This document shows positions 1 to 13,492 of a stretch of 64,000 bases of DNA, in pieces. Below the pieces are notes generated by a model. The model was given only the letters and a program-made list of their open reading frames with translations. It did no database searches and was not told the origin of the DNA. The position numbers were made by a program, and so were the translations under genes. The DNA is from Neoechinorhynchus agilis (taxonomy: Eukaryota > Acanthocephala). The stretch lies in NCBI GenBank assembly GCA_051530055.1, contig CM121341.1, positions 19,158,001 through 19,222,000 of the forward strand, written 5' to 3'. Within the stretch, counting starts at the first letter, position 1, and every line of letters begins with the position of its first letter.

Positions 1-965
1 CAATCTCTGCGGACGTGAGGCTGAGCGAGAGTGATGGAGGAGCACGGGTTAAGATGGTTAGGTCGTCCGCATAAAAGAAATATTTAGCGGACGTTGAGAG
101 GGGTGTAAGGTCGTTGAGAAAAATATCGAAAAGTAAGGGCGATAGTACTGCTACTTATGGCACACCGCAATGTATGGGAAGCGTCGTTGAGTGGGTATTT
201 CCGCATTGAAAATATTGCGACCGGTTTGCGAGGAAAGAAGTGAGCTAGCTTATTTGCCAGGGTAAGAAGACAAATTTCTCGCAGGCCTTAACGAGAAGAT
301 CATGATCTACAGAGTCAAAGCCTTGGCAAGATCCACCTGGATGAGGCGACAAACGAAAGACGGTTCTTTGTCAAGATTGCGCAGAATTGAATCGTAAATG
401 CACAAGAGGGCGTTGGTACAAATGAATCCTGGTCGGAAGCCGAATTGGTTAGATGAAATGTTTTGTAAAAAGATGGGAGGATGCGAGTTTTGAAACATTT
501 TTCAAAAATTTTAGAAAACGGCGGGAGTAGAGATATAGGGCGAAAGGATGACAGAGAAACGGGTTTCCCCGCCTTAGGGATAGGAATGACGCGAGCGGTC
601 TTCAGGCAATCTGGAAAAATCCGCGAGCGTGAAGACGCTCAGTGAAACTCTTGTGGAGTTCTGGGTAATCGGGAGCTAAAGGACTTTTTTACCTTGTCTT
701 GCAGTGATTTTAGTAAAGGTGAAAACCACGGTGGATCACGATTCGACATACGAGTCATTTTCCGAGGGAAAGACATGCGCATGCAATGGACTAAAGTATT
801 GTGCAATGCCGCCATGGCTTTAGACGGGTCGTTGCTGAATATAGAACTTCGGATTCCGGGTAGGGCATCCCTTACCTTGTTGAACAAGGAGTGAGAGTGA
901 TGCTCACATTTATCCGAGACCGGGAAGAGAGCTTGTGTGGTCGGGTCTTTCCTCCGGTTCATTTC
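1..965 (-). mobile_element. LINE remnant (Jockey/CR1-like RT), decayed
   Basis: On the minus strand there are pieces of a non-LTR retrotransposon polyprotein. A stretch at 639-962 resembles the region between endonuclease and reverse transcriptase (PPWFSPLLKSLQ). At 307-498 is the RT segment FGFRPG..TNALL..VDLAKA. At about 51-150, in another frame, are GVP.VAVLSPLLFDIFLNDL and the catalytic box FYADDLTIL. The pieces run in the order expected for RT but need at least two frame changes and contain stops, so this copy is dead. The 3' end lies beyond the left window edge. The clade call rests on RT motifs only. Confidence 0.75.
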
Positions 966-1662
966 GAGTCATTACATTCGAGAAGATTATGCAGTACTAA
1001 AATCGTATTTTTTGTTAAATGGTGTTTTTTAAGTCTGCGTTTTTGATTACTAAAATTTTGTGGCTCATAGTATCAAAGATTACACCGCTGCGATTATTTG
1101 AAGGACGCAAAACTTACATTTCTGAAACATAATAGAAATGATAAAGTAAGCAATTTTTATAGTTACTTTTTATGAGTTTAAAGCTTTGTACCTTAGTGAT
1201 GTTTACTTCCTCCAAAAAAGGTGGTCACCAAAATCAACAGAATATTCACGGTCGACTTTCTTTTGAGCAACGCTATCATAAAAAAAGAGTTACTTCGATA
1301 AATAGTCTTAAAGTTATCTTTTTCATGGGGGCTCAAACAAGTAAACTACAAGCACTACTGAAGGTTGATGTTTCTCGATTTGATTATACGTTTATGCGCT
1401 AGTGCACCGTGTTTTTTTGTTATTTGTCAGCGAAGAACACGATGGAAATGGTTTAATAAAATACGCACTGGAGTTCATGTAGCAGTGATGTCTGGTATTC
1501 GGACTTCTAAAGAGGTTAGAGACGCTATTGCATTCTAAACCAACGAAGTTTTAACTTCACTGCACTTTCTCCCTCCTTACGAAAACCGAATACAAACGCG
1601 TGTTTCTACTCGTTCATCACCTTTCTTGGTCGACAGGAACACACTTAATCAATCAAAGTAAC
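966..1662. other. spacer without recognisable gene
   Basis: AT-rich sequence. A 76-codon open frame at 1172-1402 (+) has no recognisable motif, and I treat it as chance. Confidence 0.4.
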
Positions 1663-1770
1663 GATGTAATGCTGCTGGCGTGATAACGACAGCCGAGGAA
1701 GGAGAGAAGCTCCAATTTTGCGGACGCTGGTGATTGCACGTTTTGTGTTTTATTATTGTAAAACCTAGAA
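1663..1770 (+). repeat. detached LINE 3' tail
   Basis: About 105 bp match the 3' end that follows the LINE coding region at 15.4 kb (minus strand) and 50.0 kb (minus strand). Shared landmarks are GCGTGATAACGACAGCCGAGG, GAGAAGCTCCAATTTTGCGG and TTTTATTATTGTAAAACCT. No coding part of the LINE is attached, so this is an extreme 5' truncation or a short element that borrowed the tail. Confidence 0.7.
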
Positions 1771-2149
1771 AAGTTAAAAAAAATCCTCTGTTTGTCAGAG
1801 ACATGTTTGATTGGACTAAAAACTGAACCTTAGGTTTGTCTGTAAGACAATAGGGATTCTCGGTGTGATACAAAGAGCGCGTTCTTTGTAGAAAATTCAT
1901 AATTAGTTTCGGAAATGACATTCAACTATGCCACAATGTCTGACACTCATCAATACCATCGCACAAAAAGGTTCCACAAATACTACGACCGTGTTGTTTC
2001 TCCAGGGAAAGGGAAAGCTAAGAAATAAACAGTCGCCAATAAACGATTGATTTTGTCGTAACAAACCATATTCGTAATAAAATTAACCGTGAGATTCGGG
2101 TCAAATTTCGAGGATGGCGCAAATGCAATAAGAGTAATGTAATAGTTAT

Positions 2150-2315
2150 TTTAATTGGAATTATTGTTTAGAAGTCTACACCCGCGATAAATGATTATTT
2201 CGATTAAAGACGTTCTGTGAACCTCGTCGGGTTAATCATCTTCGCGAAATAATTACTCATTCACTTGTATTTTAGAACTGATGATGAACACGACACAAGG
2301 TTCGCAGAACAAGGT
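2150..2315. repeat. short inverted-repeat (MITE-like) element
   Basis: GACGTTCTGTGAACCTCGTCGG near 2209 is answered in reverse complement by GATGATGAACACGACACAAGG near 2280, so the segment can fold. The block AATTATTGTTTAG..GTCTACACCCG at 2158-2190 recurs inverted at about 40.8 kb and resembles the ends of the larger foldback element at 5.0-5.4 kb. No coding capacity was seen. Confidence 0.55.
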
Positions 2316-4136
<1,821 letters not shown>

Positions 4137-4442
4137 TCCAATCACAAGGCTTTCGCAATAAAAAACAAAAGCAAAACGTCTTACAAGTCATAATTCAGCT
4201 TCAGGCGAGCGCGTGACACTCAAAACCCATTTTTTCATAAAAACTTTCCCTTTTCCGCGAAAGCAAACCCATATAGAAAATCTAAACGTTACACTGAACA
4301 ATTTCAATCGTAAATTCAGACGAAAATGCCGAGCGAACAAAATTCTTAATCACACGCTATTTGCAATCGAATCAGCCGAAACACAGAACTATGTTCTATG
4401 ACTATAGAAGCGTCCCAAACATTCAAAAAGAGCTCGCGACTT

Positions 4443-4891
4443 TTACAAATCCCAATGATCCGTAACGAACCCTTTACCGTTCCATAGGGTCTTCCGATTG
4501 CCGATTGCTTTGCAATATGCTCCACACACTTCGCACTTTTGTCTCACCGTTTTTCCTTCCGGATCGATGGTTGAAGATGTAAGCGTAGGAATCAAGAGAT
4601 TGTCGCATCTTTTGCATATCGATCGCTTGATTTCCGGATGACTAGACAGTACGATCAAAGAAAAACTTTGGAATTGAAAAAGACAAATAAACGAACAGCC
4701 TTAGCTGTGAGGAATTTACAAGTTTTCTAGCCGATTTAATCATCGATTGACTCATTTGAGGATCCTCGATCTTCCAGTATCCCAAAGATGCAGCCTAATT
4801 GAAAGTTCAAATGACAAATTGGTCTTTAAAAACGAACTTGTAGGAGGAAATTAACGCGTTTGGCTGACTTCATCTTCTTTTGTTTGCCCAT
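4443..4891 (-). CDS. rpp21: RNase P/MRP protein subunit Rpp21 (Rpr2 family), 3 exons
   Basis: Exons on the minus strand at 4838-4891, 4697-4794 and 4443-4665 join in frame (375 nt, 124 aa plus stop) through two short GT..AG introns. The N-terminus KRVNFLLQAASLGY..MSQSMIKSARKL is the helical part of Rpp21/Rpr2. It is followed by IKRSICKRCDNLLIP and QKCEVCGAYC, giving the two CxxC pairs of the zinc ribbon. The protein belongs to nuclear RNase P, which matures tRNA 5' ends. The length is close to that of human RPP21. The 3' end converges on the 3' end of cdc-42, with about 300 bp between. Recognition rests on the zinc ribbon plus the helical motif, and the splice fit supports it. Confidence 0.85.
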
Positions 4892-5034
4892 CTGAACAGT
4901 CAAGATAGTGAGAAAGTTCAATTAAAGATAGTTTTAAATTTGACTATGAACATGTCTTCTCGCGCAAAGTAGCTAGGTCGATCCCCGATGAGATTCAAGG
5001 AATTATGGGTTTTTTTGTCAATAAAATTGTTAGA

Positions 5035-5360
5035 TTGTTGTTTAGGTCGCTTGTCTACACCCGACGGAGATCGCATTGAAGTCGAAAGCATATATTTCGA
5101 CTGATTGTATCAGTCATTTTATCAATTAAATCTAAAAAATTTCATGGGAATTTGCCACAAACAAACGACACTTGGGAACACTCAGTCGTCAACTCCGTAG
5201 GCGAAGACCAACCAACAATCATGTCGTGTGTTTGTGACGAATCCCTCTGTAATTTTAGATTCAATTGATAAAATGACTGATACAATCAGTCGAAATATAT
5301 GCTTTCGGCTTCAATGCGATCTCTCTCGCTCAAGTGTCGACAAGCGACCTAAACAACAAT
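5035..5360. repeat. foldback MITE with arms of about 105 bp
   Basis: The left arm (5035-5138) and right arm (5252-5360) are near-perfect reverse complements. Shared pieces are TTGTTTAGGTCGCTTGTC, AAAGCATATATTTCGACTG and ATCAATTAAATCTAAAA, with about 110 bp of unrelated sequence between. There is no ORF, so this is a non-autonomous DNA element. A right-arm-like copy lies near 38.06-38.14 kb (TCGAAATATATTCGTC, GTGTCTACAAGCGACC). Confidence 0.75.
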
Positions 5361-5967
5361 ATTTAGAACCACCCGAACGCAATCCTCGATAAAATTGTGT
5401 CAATCTTTAGAGTTTGCAAGATCAATGTAAATTAAGTTACCTGGATGCGTCTGATTTCTTGGGCACACAATAAAAACAGATCTCTTAAATCATGGAAGTA
5501 AATGCGATCACTTAACACACTGAACCGCACGCGGTTATGAGTTTTGTAGTCAACACTCTGGATCCTCAGATACCTCTCGGTGAGAAGGGACCAGTCAGTG
5601 AGTTTCGCCCCTTCGTTTCCATGATTTAAATCGGTAGAATATGTGCAAAACAATTCCACCGTACGCGCACAAAATAATTTACGCTGATAAATGCGACCGA
5701 ATGGGCCACCCACACGCTAAAGTTCGATAGATACCCCATAAAAACTTAATAGAACACGCACGTCCAAACATTGACCGTAGATGCATAAAAAAGCGCCCCT
5801 GAAAGAAAAAGGAACCCTAGGCAAAAATCACAACATGAATCAATAATAGGTTCTTTCGCGCCAGTTAAAAATATCGTTCACAAAATCAATTATAATCGCC
5901 CATATAAAAACCTTCGAGGGTATTCAATTAGAATTATGGAAACTCCCGTAAGCATTTTACTGCTGAA
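5361..5967. other. spacer between foldback element and satellite array
   Basis: A 93-codon open frame at 5432-5713 (-) has no recognisable motif. Nothing else can be supported here. Confidence 0.35.
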
Positions 5968-8900
5968 ATGAGGGTGAGGATCCGAAGGGATGCGTACAAA
6001 CTCATAACCGTATGGTTCAGGGTATTAAGTTATTCTATTACTTCTCGGTTGTAAGAGATCGATGTGGCTTCATGCCGTTGCCTTATGTCAAAAGCCAAGG
6101 ATGGGATTAATAACCTGAATCAAAAAGACCTGGCTTGAAAGTAACATTTAAGAATTAAAAAACACTCACCCCGAGGTACAAATATTGGCAGAGTTCTGAC
6201 ATTCTGTAGTTGTGTCGAAGTGATCTAGTGAATTTGAGCACAAAATTCCTGTTTAAATGGGTCAAAGGGTTCAAAATCCATTATCGCTGATGGCTCATAA
6301 CGAAAGGGGACGAAATACCGCTGATGGGAAGAAACTTATTGACGATTCCCTAATTCTCGGAAGTTTTATGAGGATCCGAAGGGATGCGTACAAACTCATA
6401 ACCGTATGGTTAACACTTTTAGGTGATTCTATTACTTCTCGGTTGTAAGAGATCGATGTGGCTTCATGCCGTTGCCTTATGGCAAAAGCCAAGGATGGGA
6501 TTAATAACCTGAATAAAAAAGACCTGGCTTGAAAGTAACATTTAAGAATTAAAAAACACTCACCCCGAGGTACAAATATTGGCAGAGTTCTGACATTCTG
6601 TAGTTGTGTCGAGGTGGTCTAGTGAATTTGAGCACCAAATTCCTGTTTAAGTGGGTCAAAGGGTTCAAAATCCATTATCGCTGATGGCTCATAACGAAAG
6701 GGGACGAAATACCGCTGATGGGAAGAAACTTATTGACGATTCCCTAATTCTCGGAAGTAATATGAGGATCCGAAGGGATGCGTACAAACTCATAGCCGTA
6801 TGGTTCAGGTATTAAGTGATTCTATTACTTCTCTGTTGTAAGAGATCGGTGTGGCTTCATGCCGTTGCCTTATGGCAAAAGCCAAGGATGGGATTAATAA
6901 CCTGAATCAAAAAGACGTGGCTTGAAAGTAACATTAAAGAATTTAAAAACACTCACCCCGAGGTACAAATATTGGCAGATTTCTGACATTTTGTAGTTGT
7001 GTCGAGGTGGTCTAGTGAATTTGAGCACCAAATTCCTGTTTAAGTGGGTCAAAGGGTTCAAAATCCATTATCGCTGATGGCTCATAACGAAAGGGGACGA
7101 AATACCGCTGATGGGAAGAAACTTATTGACGATTCCCTAATTCTCGGAAGTTATATGAGGATCCGAAGGGATGCGTACAAACTCATAACCGTATGGTTCA
7201 GGTATTAAGTGATTCTATTACTTCTCTGTTGTAAGAGATCGGTGTGGCTTCATGCCGTTGCCTTATGGCAAAAGCCAAGGATGGGATTAATAACCTGAAT
7301 CAAAAAGACCTGGCTTGAAAGTAACATTAAAGAATTAAAAAACACTCACCCCGAGGTACAAATATTGGCAGAGTTCTGACATTCTGTAGTTGTGTCGAGG
7401 TGGTCTAGTTAATTTGAGCACCACATTCCTGTTTAAGTGGGTCAAAGGGTTCAAAATCCATTATCGCTGATGGCTCATAACGAAAGGGGACGAAATACCG
7501 CTGATGGGAAGAAACTTATTGACGATTCCCTAATTCTCGGAAGTTATATGAGGATCCGAAGGGATGCGTACAAACTCATAACCGTATGGTTAACACTTTT
7601 AAGTGATTCTATTACTTCTCGGTTGTAAGAGATCGATGTGGCTTCATGCCGTTGCCTTATGGCAAAAGCCAAGGATGGGATTAATAACCTGAATAAAAAA
7701 GACCTGGCTTGAAAGTAACATTTAGAAATTAAAAAACACTCACCCCGAGGTACAAATATTGGCAAAGTTCTGACATTCTGTAGTTGTGTCGAGGTGGTCT
7801 AGTTAATTTGAACACCGAATTCCTGTTTAACAGGGTCAAAGGGTTCAAAGTCCATTATCGCTGATGGCTCATAACGAAAGGGGACGAAATACCGCTGATG
7901 GGAAGAAACTTATTGACGATTCCCTAATTCTCGGAAGTTACATGAGGATCCGAAGGGATGCGTACAAACTCATAACCGTATGGTTCAGGGTATTAAGTGA
8001 TTCTATTACTTCTCTGTTGTAAGAGATCGGTGTGGCTTCATGCCGTTGCCTTATGTCAAAAGCCAAGGATGGGATTAATAACCTGAATCAAAAAGACCTG
8101 GCTTGAAAGTAACATTTAGAAATTAAAAAACACTCACCCCGAGGTACAAATATTGGAAACTTTTGACATTTTGTAGCTGTCTCGCGGTGGTCTAGTGAAT
8201 TGAGCACAAAATTCCTGTTTAAAGAGGTCAAAGGGTTCAAAATCCATTATCGCTGATGGCTCATAATGAAAGGGGACGAAATACCGCTGATGGGCAGAAA
8301 CTTATTTACGATTCCCTGATTCTCGGAAGTTATATGAGGATCCGAAGTGATGGGTACAAATTCATAACCATATGTTCAGGGTATTAAGTTTTTCTTTTAC
8401 TTCTCTGTTGTAAGAGATCGATGTGGCTTCATGCCGTTACCTTATGGCAAAAGCCAAGGATGGGATTAATAACCTGAATCAAAAAGACGTGGCTTGAAAG
8501 TAACATTTAAGAATTTAAATAAACTCACCCCGAAGTACAAATATTGGCAGAGTTCTGACATTCTGTAGTTGTGTGGAGGTGGTCTAGTGAATTTGAGCAC
8601 CGAATTCCTGTTTAAGTGGGTCAAAGGGTTCAAAATCCATTATCGCTGATGGCTCATAACGAAAGGGGACGAAATACCGCTGATGGGAGGAAACTTATTG
8701 ACGATTCCCAAATTCTCCGAAGGTGAATGAGGGTCCGAAGGGATGCGTACAAATTCATAACCATATGGTTCAGGGTATTAAGTTATTCTATTACTTCTCT
8801 GTTGTAAGAGATCGGTGTGGCTTCATTCCGTTGCCTTATGCCAAAAGCCAAGGATGGGATTAATAACCTGAATCAAAAAGATCTGGCTTGAAGGTAACAT

Positions 8901-10693
8901 TTAAGAATTAAAAAACACTCACCCCGAGGTACAAATATTGGCAACTTTTGACATTCTGTTGTTGTGTCGAGGTGGTCTAGTAAATTCGAACACCGAATTC
9001 GTGTTTAAGTGGGCCAAAGGGTTCAAAATCCATTATCGGTGATGGCTCATAACGAAAGGGAACGAAATACCGCTGATCGGAAGAAACTTATTGACGATTC
9101 CCCAATTCTCGGAAGTTTTATGAGGATCCGAAGGGATGCGTACAAACTCATAACCGTATGGTTCAGGGTATTATGTTATTCTATTACTTCTCTGTTGTAA
9201 GAGATCGGTGTGGCTTCATTCCGTTGCCTTATGCCAAAAGCCAAGGATGGGATTAATAACCTGAATCAAAAAGATCTGGCTTGAAAGTAACATTTAGAAA
9301 TTAAAAAACACTCACCCGGAGGTACAAGTATTGGAAACTTTTGACATTTTGTAGCTGTCTCGCGGTGGTCTAGTGAATTTGAGCACAAAATTCCTGTTTA
9401 AAGAGGTCAAAGGGTTCAAAGTCCATTATCGCTGATGGCTCATAACGAAAGGGGACGAAATACCGCTGATGGGAAGAAACTTATTGACGATTCCCTAATT
9501 CTCGGAAGTTACATGAGGATCCGAAGAGATGCGTACAAACTCATAACCGTATGGTTAAGGCTTTTAAGTGATTCTATTACTTCTCTGTTGTAAGAGATCG
9601 GTGTGGCTTCATGCCGTTGCCTTATGTCAAAAGCCAAGGATGGGATTAATAACCTGAATCAAAAAGACGTGGCTTGAAAGTAACATTTAAGAATTTAAAT
9701 AAACTCACCCCGAAGTACAAATATTGGCAGAGTTCTGACATTCTGTAGTTGTGTGGAGGTGGTCTAGTGAATTTGAGCACCGAATTCCTGTTTAAGTTGG
9801 TCAAAGGGTTCAAAATCCATTATCGCTGATGGCTCATAACGAAAGGGGACGAAATACCGCTGATGGGAGGAAACTTATTGACGATTCCCAAATTCTCCGA
9901 AGGTGAGTGAGGGTCCGAAGGGATGCGTACAAATTCATAACCATATGGTTCAGGGTATTAAGTTATTCTATTACTTCTCTGTTGTAAGAGATCGGTGTGG
10001 CTTCATTCCGTTGCCTTATGCCAAAAGCCAAGGACGGGATTAATAACCTGAATCAAAAAGATCTGGCTTGAAAGTAACATTTAAGAATTAAAAAACACTC
10101 ATCCCGAGGTACAAATATTGGCAAAGTTCTGACATTCTGTAGTTCTCGCGGTGGTCTAGTGAATTTGAGCACCGAATTCCTGTTTAAGTGGGTCAAAGGG
10201 TTCAAAATCCATTATCGCTGATGGCTCATAACGAAAGGGGACGAAATACCGCTGATGGGAGGAAACTTATTGACGATTCCCTTATTCTCGGAAGGTGTAT
10301 GAGGGTCCGAAGGGATGCGTACAAACTCAAAACCGTATGGTTCAGGGTATTATGTTATTCTATTACTTCTCTGTTGTAAGAGATCGGTGTGGCTTCATGC
10401 CGTTGCCTTAGGTCAAAAGCCTGGGATGGGATTAAGAACCTGAATCAAAAAGACGTGGCTTGAAAGTAACATTTAAGAATTTAAAAAAAACTCACCCCGA
10501 GGTACAAATATTGGCACAGTTCTGGCATTCTGTAGTTGTGTCGAGGTGGTCTAGTTAATTTAAGCACCAAATTCCTGTTTAAGTGTGTCAAAGGGTTCAA
10601 AATCCATTATCGCTGATTGCTCATAACGAAAGGGGACGAAATGCCGCTGATGGGAAGAAACTTATTGACGATACCCTAATTCTCGGAAGTTAT
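5968..10693 (+). repeat. satellite array, 393-bp unit, 12 copies
   Basis: The landmark GGGTTCAAAATCCATTATCG recurs at about 6267, 6660, 7052, 7445, 7841, 8234, 8626, 9019, 9412, 9804, 10197 and 10585, a spacing of 388-395 bp. The array opens with GAGGATCCGAAGGGATGCG and closes just before the same point, so it is almost exactly 12 units (4726 bp). Copies differ by scattered substitutions. Some neighbours share variants: the 8.6-kb and 9.8-kb units are near identical, as are parts of the 8.2- and 9.4-kb units, which suggests higher-order duplication. Each unit has a tRNA-like stretch (TGGTCTAGTG then GGTTCAAAATCC 47 bp later) and a hairpin (TGGCTT...AAGCCA around TGCC/GGCA). A 63-codon open frame appears in only a few units, so I do not call it a gene. 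Strand is that of the tRNA-like stretch. Confidence 0.95.
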
Positions 10694-11106
10694 GAAATAA
10701 TCTGGGTCTTTTCGTCAAGGTTTTACGGGGCCACACCATGTTCAAAGTTCGACTGAGAGTGCCACAGCTTAAGTTTGTGTTCAAAGACCAGGTAGAAATA
10801 TCTATATCTTCGGTACCACTTATGTCCGGACGGTTGGAAGCGGAAGGAATGGCGTTTTCGCAGACAATGCAGCGGCGAGTTCTAGACATCAGCTCGATAA
10901 AACCTTAGAACTGCTCAACAAGCGGGACGAACTTTCTTATTCGATGTCGCTACTTTAACACACTTCACATCTCCACGCGCCGTTGTAGATTGCTGAAGAA
11001 GCTGTAAGACGGCGAAAGCTTGAAAATGGATGTTGATATGGGTTAGGCAACGCCCCAACAAGTTCTTATTAATGGAGATAGCCTCATTAAATGTTAATAA
11101 AATCAA
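10694..11106. other. spacer, no recognised gene
   Basis: A 75-codon minus-strand frame at 10662-10889, partly inside the last satellite unit, has two CxxC-like cysteines (RRCIVCENAIP) but no other support. Confidence 0.3.
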
Positions 11107-11655
11107 TAATTTAAATATATTGAGACAAACCCCATAATTTATTAATATCGTTCTTTAATCACGCCGCTAAAGCGCTCCAGCTTCTTCACTTGTTGCAACA
11201 ATCAATCAGCGTGATAGCGACAGCCGAGGATGGAGAGAAGCTCCAATTTTTTGTGCTTTACTATTGTAAAACCTGTTAAATTTTATTATTTAAAAAAATC
11301 AATCTTGCTACTTCTTGATTGTCCTAGACTTCATTGCAAGAGACAATCGATTCTTTGAATCCAACAATGTGCCTTAATCATGATCAATTAAAACTTAAAT
11401 AAGATAAAGTGAATGCAATTTTGTAATCTATCCGTTTTCATAACCCAAATCCTTTACGAGAAAAAATTACACAATATTTAAGCCAATCAGTGGTCACTTT
11501 TTTAAAGAAGATGAACATGTGATCGCTAAGATAACTAATAATTACTGAATGGAAATTATTAACTAGTACCACTCTGGCCAATCAGCAAACATGCTCGTAA
11601 TTTTTAATACCTGAATCGTTGAAGGTAATTATGAGGTTTCTTGTGTTTTAAACGA
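11107..11655 (+). repeat. dispersed repeat of about 540 bp carrying the LINE 3' tail
   Basis: This segment matches 49677-50182 in reverse complement over almost its whole length. Both copies have AATTTAAATATATTGAGACA, the block GCGCTCCAGCTTCTTCACTTG, the LINE tail (GCGTGATAGCGACAGCCGAGG, 11210-11285) and a distal part with CAATCTTGCTACTTCTTGAT and GAAGGTAATTATGAGGTTTC. The distal 300 bp may be the longer 3' UTR of a LINE relative, or a SINE that borrowed the LINE tail. A middle part of about 100 bp (near 11.40-11.50 kb) differs between the two copies. Confidence 0.7.
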
Positions 11656-11724
11656 GCCTTAAGGGTGCCTTTTCGGATCGTAAAAAAATAGATTACTTGA
11701 TTATTTGGCGGAGGCATCCACATT

Positions 11725-12320
11725 CTATAGATCTTTCAAGATTACTAAAAGACGACCAGATGTTCCCTGTGGTTTATGTTTTAAGCGATCTAAGAGGTCA
11801 ACACCAGAGAAGCCTAAGAACATGCAGACCTGAATGAAGATGGGCACAAGGCAGTGGAATCGGGGATTCGAAATAAATTTTACAACTTTTTCCACCTTGG
11901 TAGAATCTAAGACCATTAACGAGCGACCATGGAATCGGGTAAATGTTTTTATGTTTGCTGTCAAAAAGTAGATATCAATCGATCGATGTGGCTCCAATAT
12001 CGATGAGTCGGGCGACATGGTCTCGCGTGCAAACGGTCGAGTTGGCACTTCACGAGACACATTGAGCTCAATATTATCATCAGCGTTGTGTTGAACTCCG
12101 TCCAAGCTCCTAAGATTCTTGAGCCTGAGCAAACATTCTGCTTACATGGCGAGCGACCGGATGGAATGACAATTTTTTCTTCTTCGATAGGGAAAATGCC
12201 TAGTTTGCGACGCCAAGTGCGATGATTCGCTGTGCGTCCTCTGTGCCCTAAGGTGAAGCTTCCGCGGTGGAAAAGTGGCAAAATACGTCGAATGGGAATA
12301 TGACCACGATTTCGTACCAT
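11725..12320 (-). other. unrecognised overlapping reading frames, possible decayed gene
   Basis: Two overlapping minus-strand frames (11725-12132, 135 codons; 11961-12320, 119 codons) look protein-like: charged, with hydrophobic patches, and ordered so that a single frame change would link them. No domain is recognised. GC content is higher than in the flanks, as expected of coding or former coding DNA. It could be a spliced gene, or the remains of a gene or mobile element. I assign no function. Confidence 0.3.
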
Positions 12321-12489
12321 TCGTGAGGCTCCGGGAAGTCCGCCCTTAAACTATGCGGAGAATTGGGCCAATTTTATGAGGGAAGCGACCGGCGACCATA
12401 GAGGATAAACATGGTTGCCGTCCAGCGAGGGTACACCGCCATGGGTACAACGTCCGCAGGCTACGAGATGGGACGTCATTGATGCTGCC

Positions 12490-12986
12490 AGTAGAATTAA
12501 ATTAATAAAATTTAAAAATTGAAAGGAAAATGCCCAACTCAGAGTTCGCGCTTTTGTTAATTTAGTTAGCGCTTTGATTTTATATCAAAGCAGGGAATGA
12601 ACTATGTTTAGCGATGATGTTTCAAAAATCGAGTTGTTTCCATCGTCAGCATTTTCTTATTGTTCTAAATTCAATAAGACTGGTGGGCTTTAAGATATTT
12701 CAAATGGAACACGTCCCTCGTTTTAGAAAATTCAATTTTTAAGCGTTCGTTTTCGTTTCTGCAATTTAAGAGTCACTTTGATATTAGGATTATTAGCTAG
12801 AAACATTGAATAGCGGTTTGACGACAAGATGTCTTTCTAATACCAAGATTACCGATTTCAAAAGATAGAGGAAGAATGACATTTACTTCGTTGTGTTCAT
12901 TGGTCAACATCGCATCTCGTATCGAACGCACTAGCTGTCCAAGGGAATATAATGCTTTATTTGAGTGCTAAAAGTAATAGAAAGGC
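12490..12986. other. AT-rich spacer
   Basis: No open frame of interest and no repeat match to other parts of the window was noticed. Confidence 0.4.
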
Positions 12987-13492
12987 TTAATGCGAAAAAT
13001 CAATCAACACTTTTAGACATTCCCCAATAGTCCTTTCAAGTAAAATGGACGACACAACAAATACAAATTCATCAGAATCTCCGTCAAAATCATCATCCGC
13101 CCGTCGTCTCACGATTTGATTGACGGTCCGAAAATCGGAAATATCAATCCTCGCGTACATAACGATCGCATTATCGCATTGTTGAATTCTCTTCTCCATA
13201 AAACGCATAGATATTTAATATTTGGCGAATAAATAGAGAACGATAAACTTTTAAAACTTCTCTATTGTTTTTAAATCGATTGATTCCAAGATAACAACTT
13301 CATCATAGAATCCATATCGATCAAATTGAATGAGTGTACTGATGCGCATCCGGGCTATCTAAAGTCAAATCCACTAGGCGAGTATAACGTTAGTGTTACA
13401 CCTGCAACGACGGTAATCGAATAGCGCGGTCTCGTCTTCAAGCAATTCCTTTTCCTATATCTCAAATGGTTTATGTTTATTCAGATTTGTGT

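Noticed and set aside
6257-10379. 63-codon ORF repeated in satellite units (MGQRVQNPLSLMAHNERG...)
   Set aside because: Open only in units at 6257, 7437, 9009 and 10188. In the others the ATG is changed (AAGTGG) or the frame breaks, and substitutions show no coding bias.
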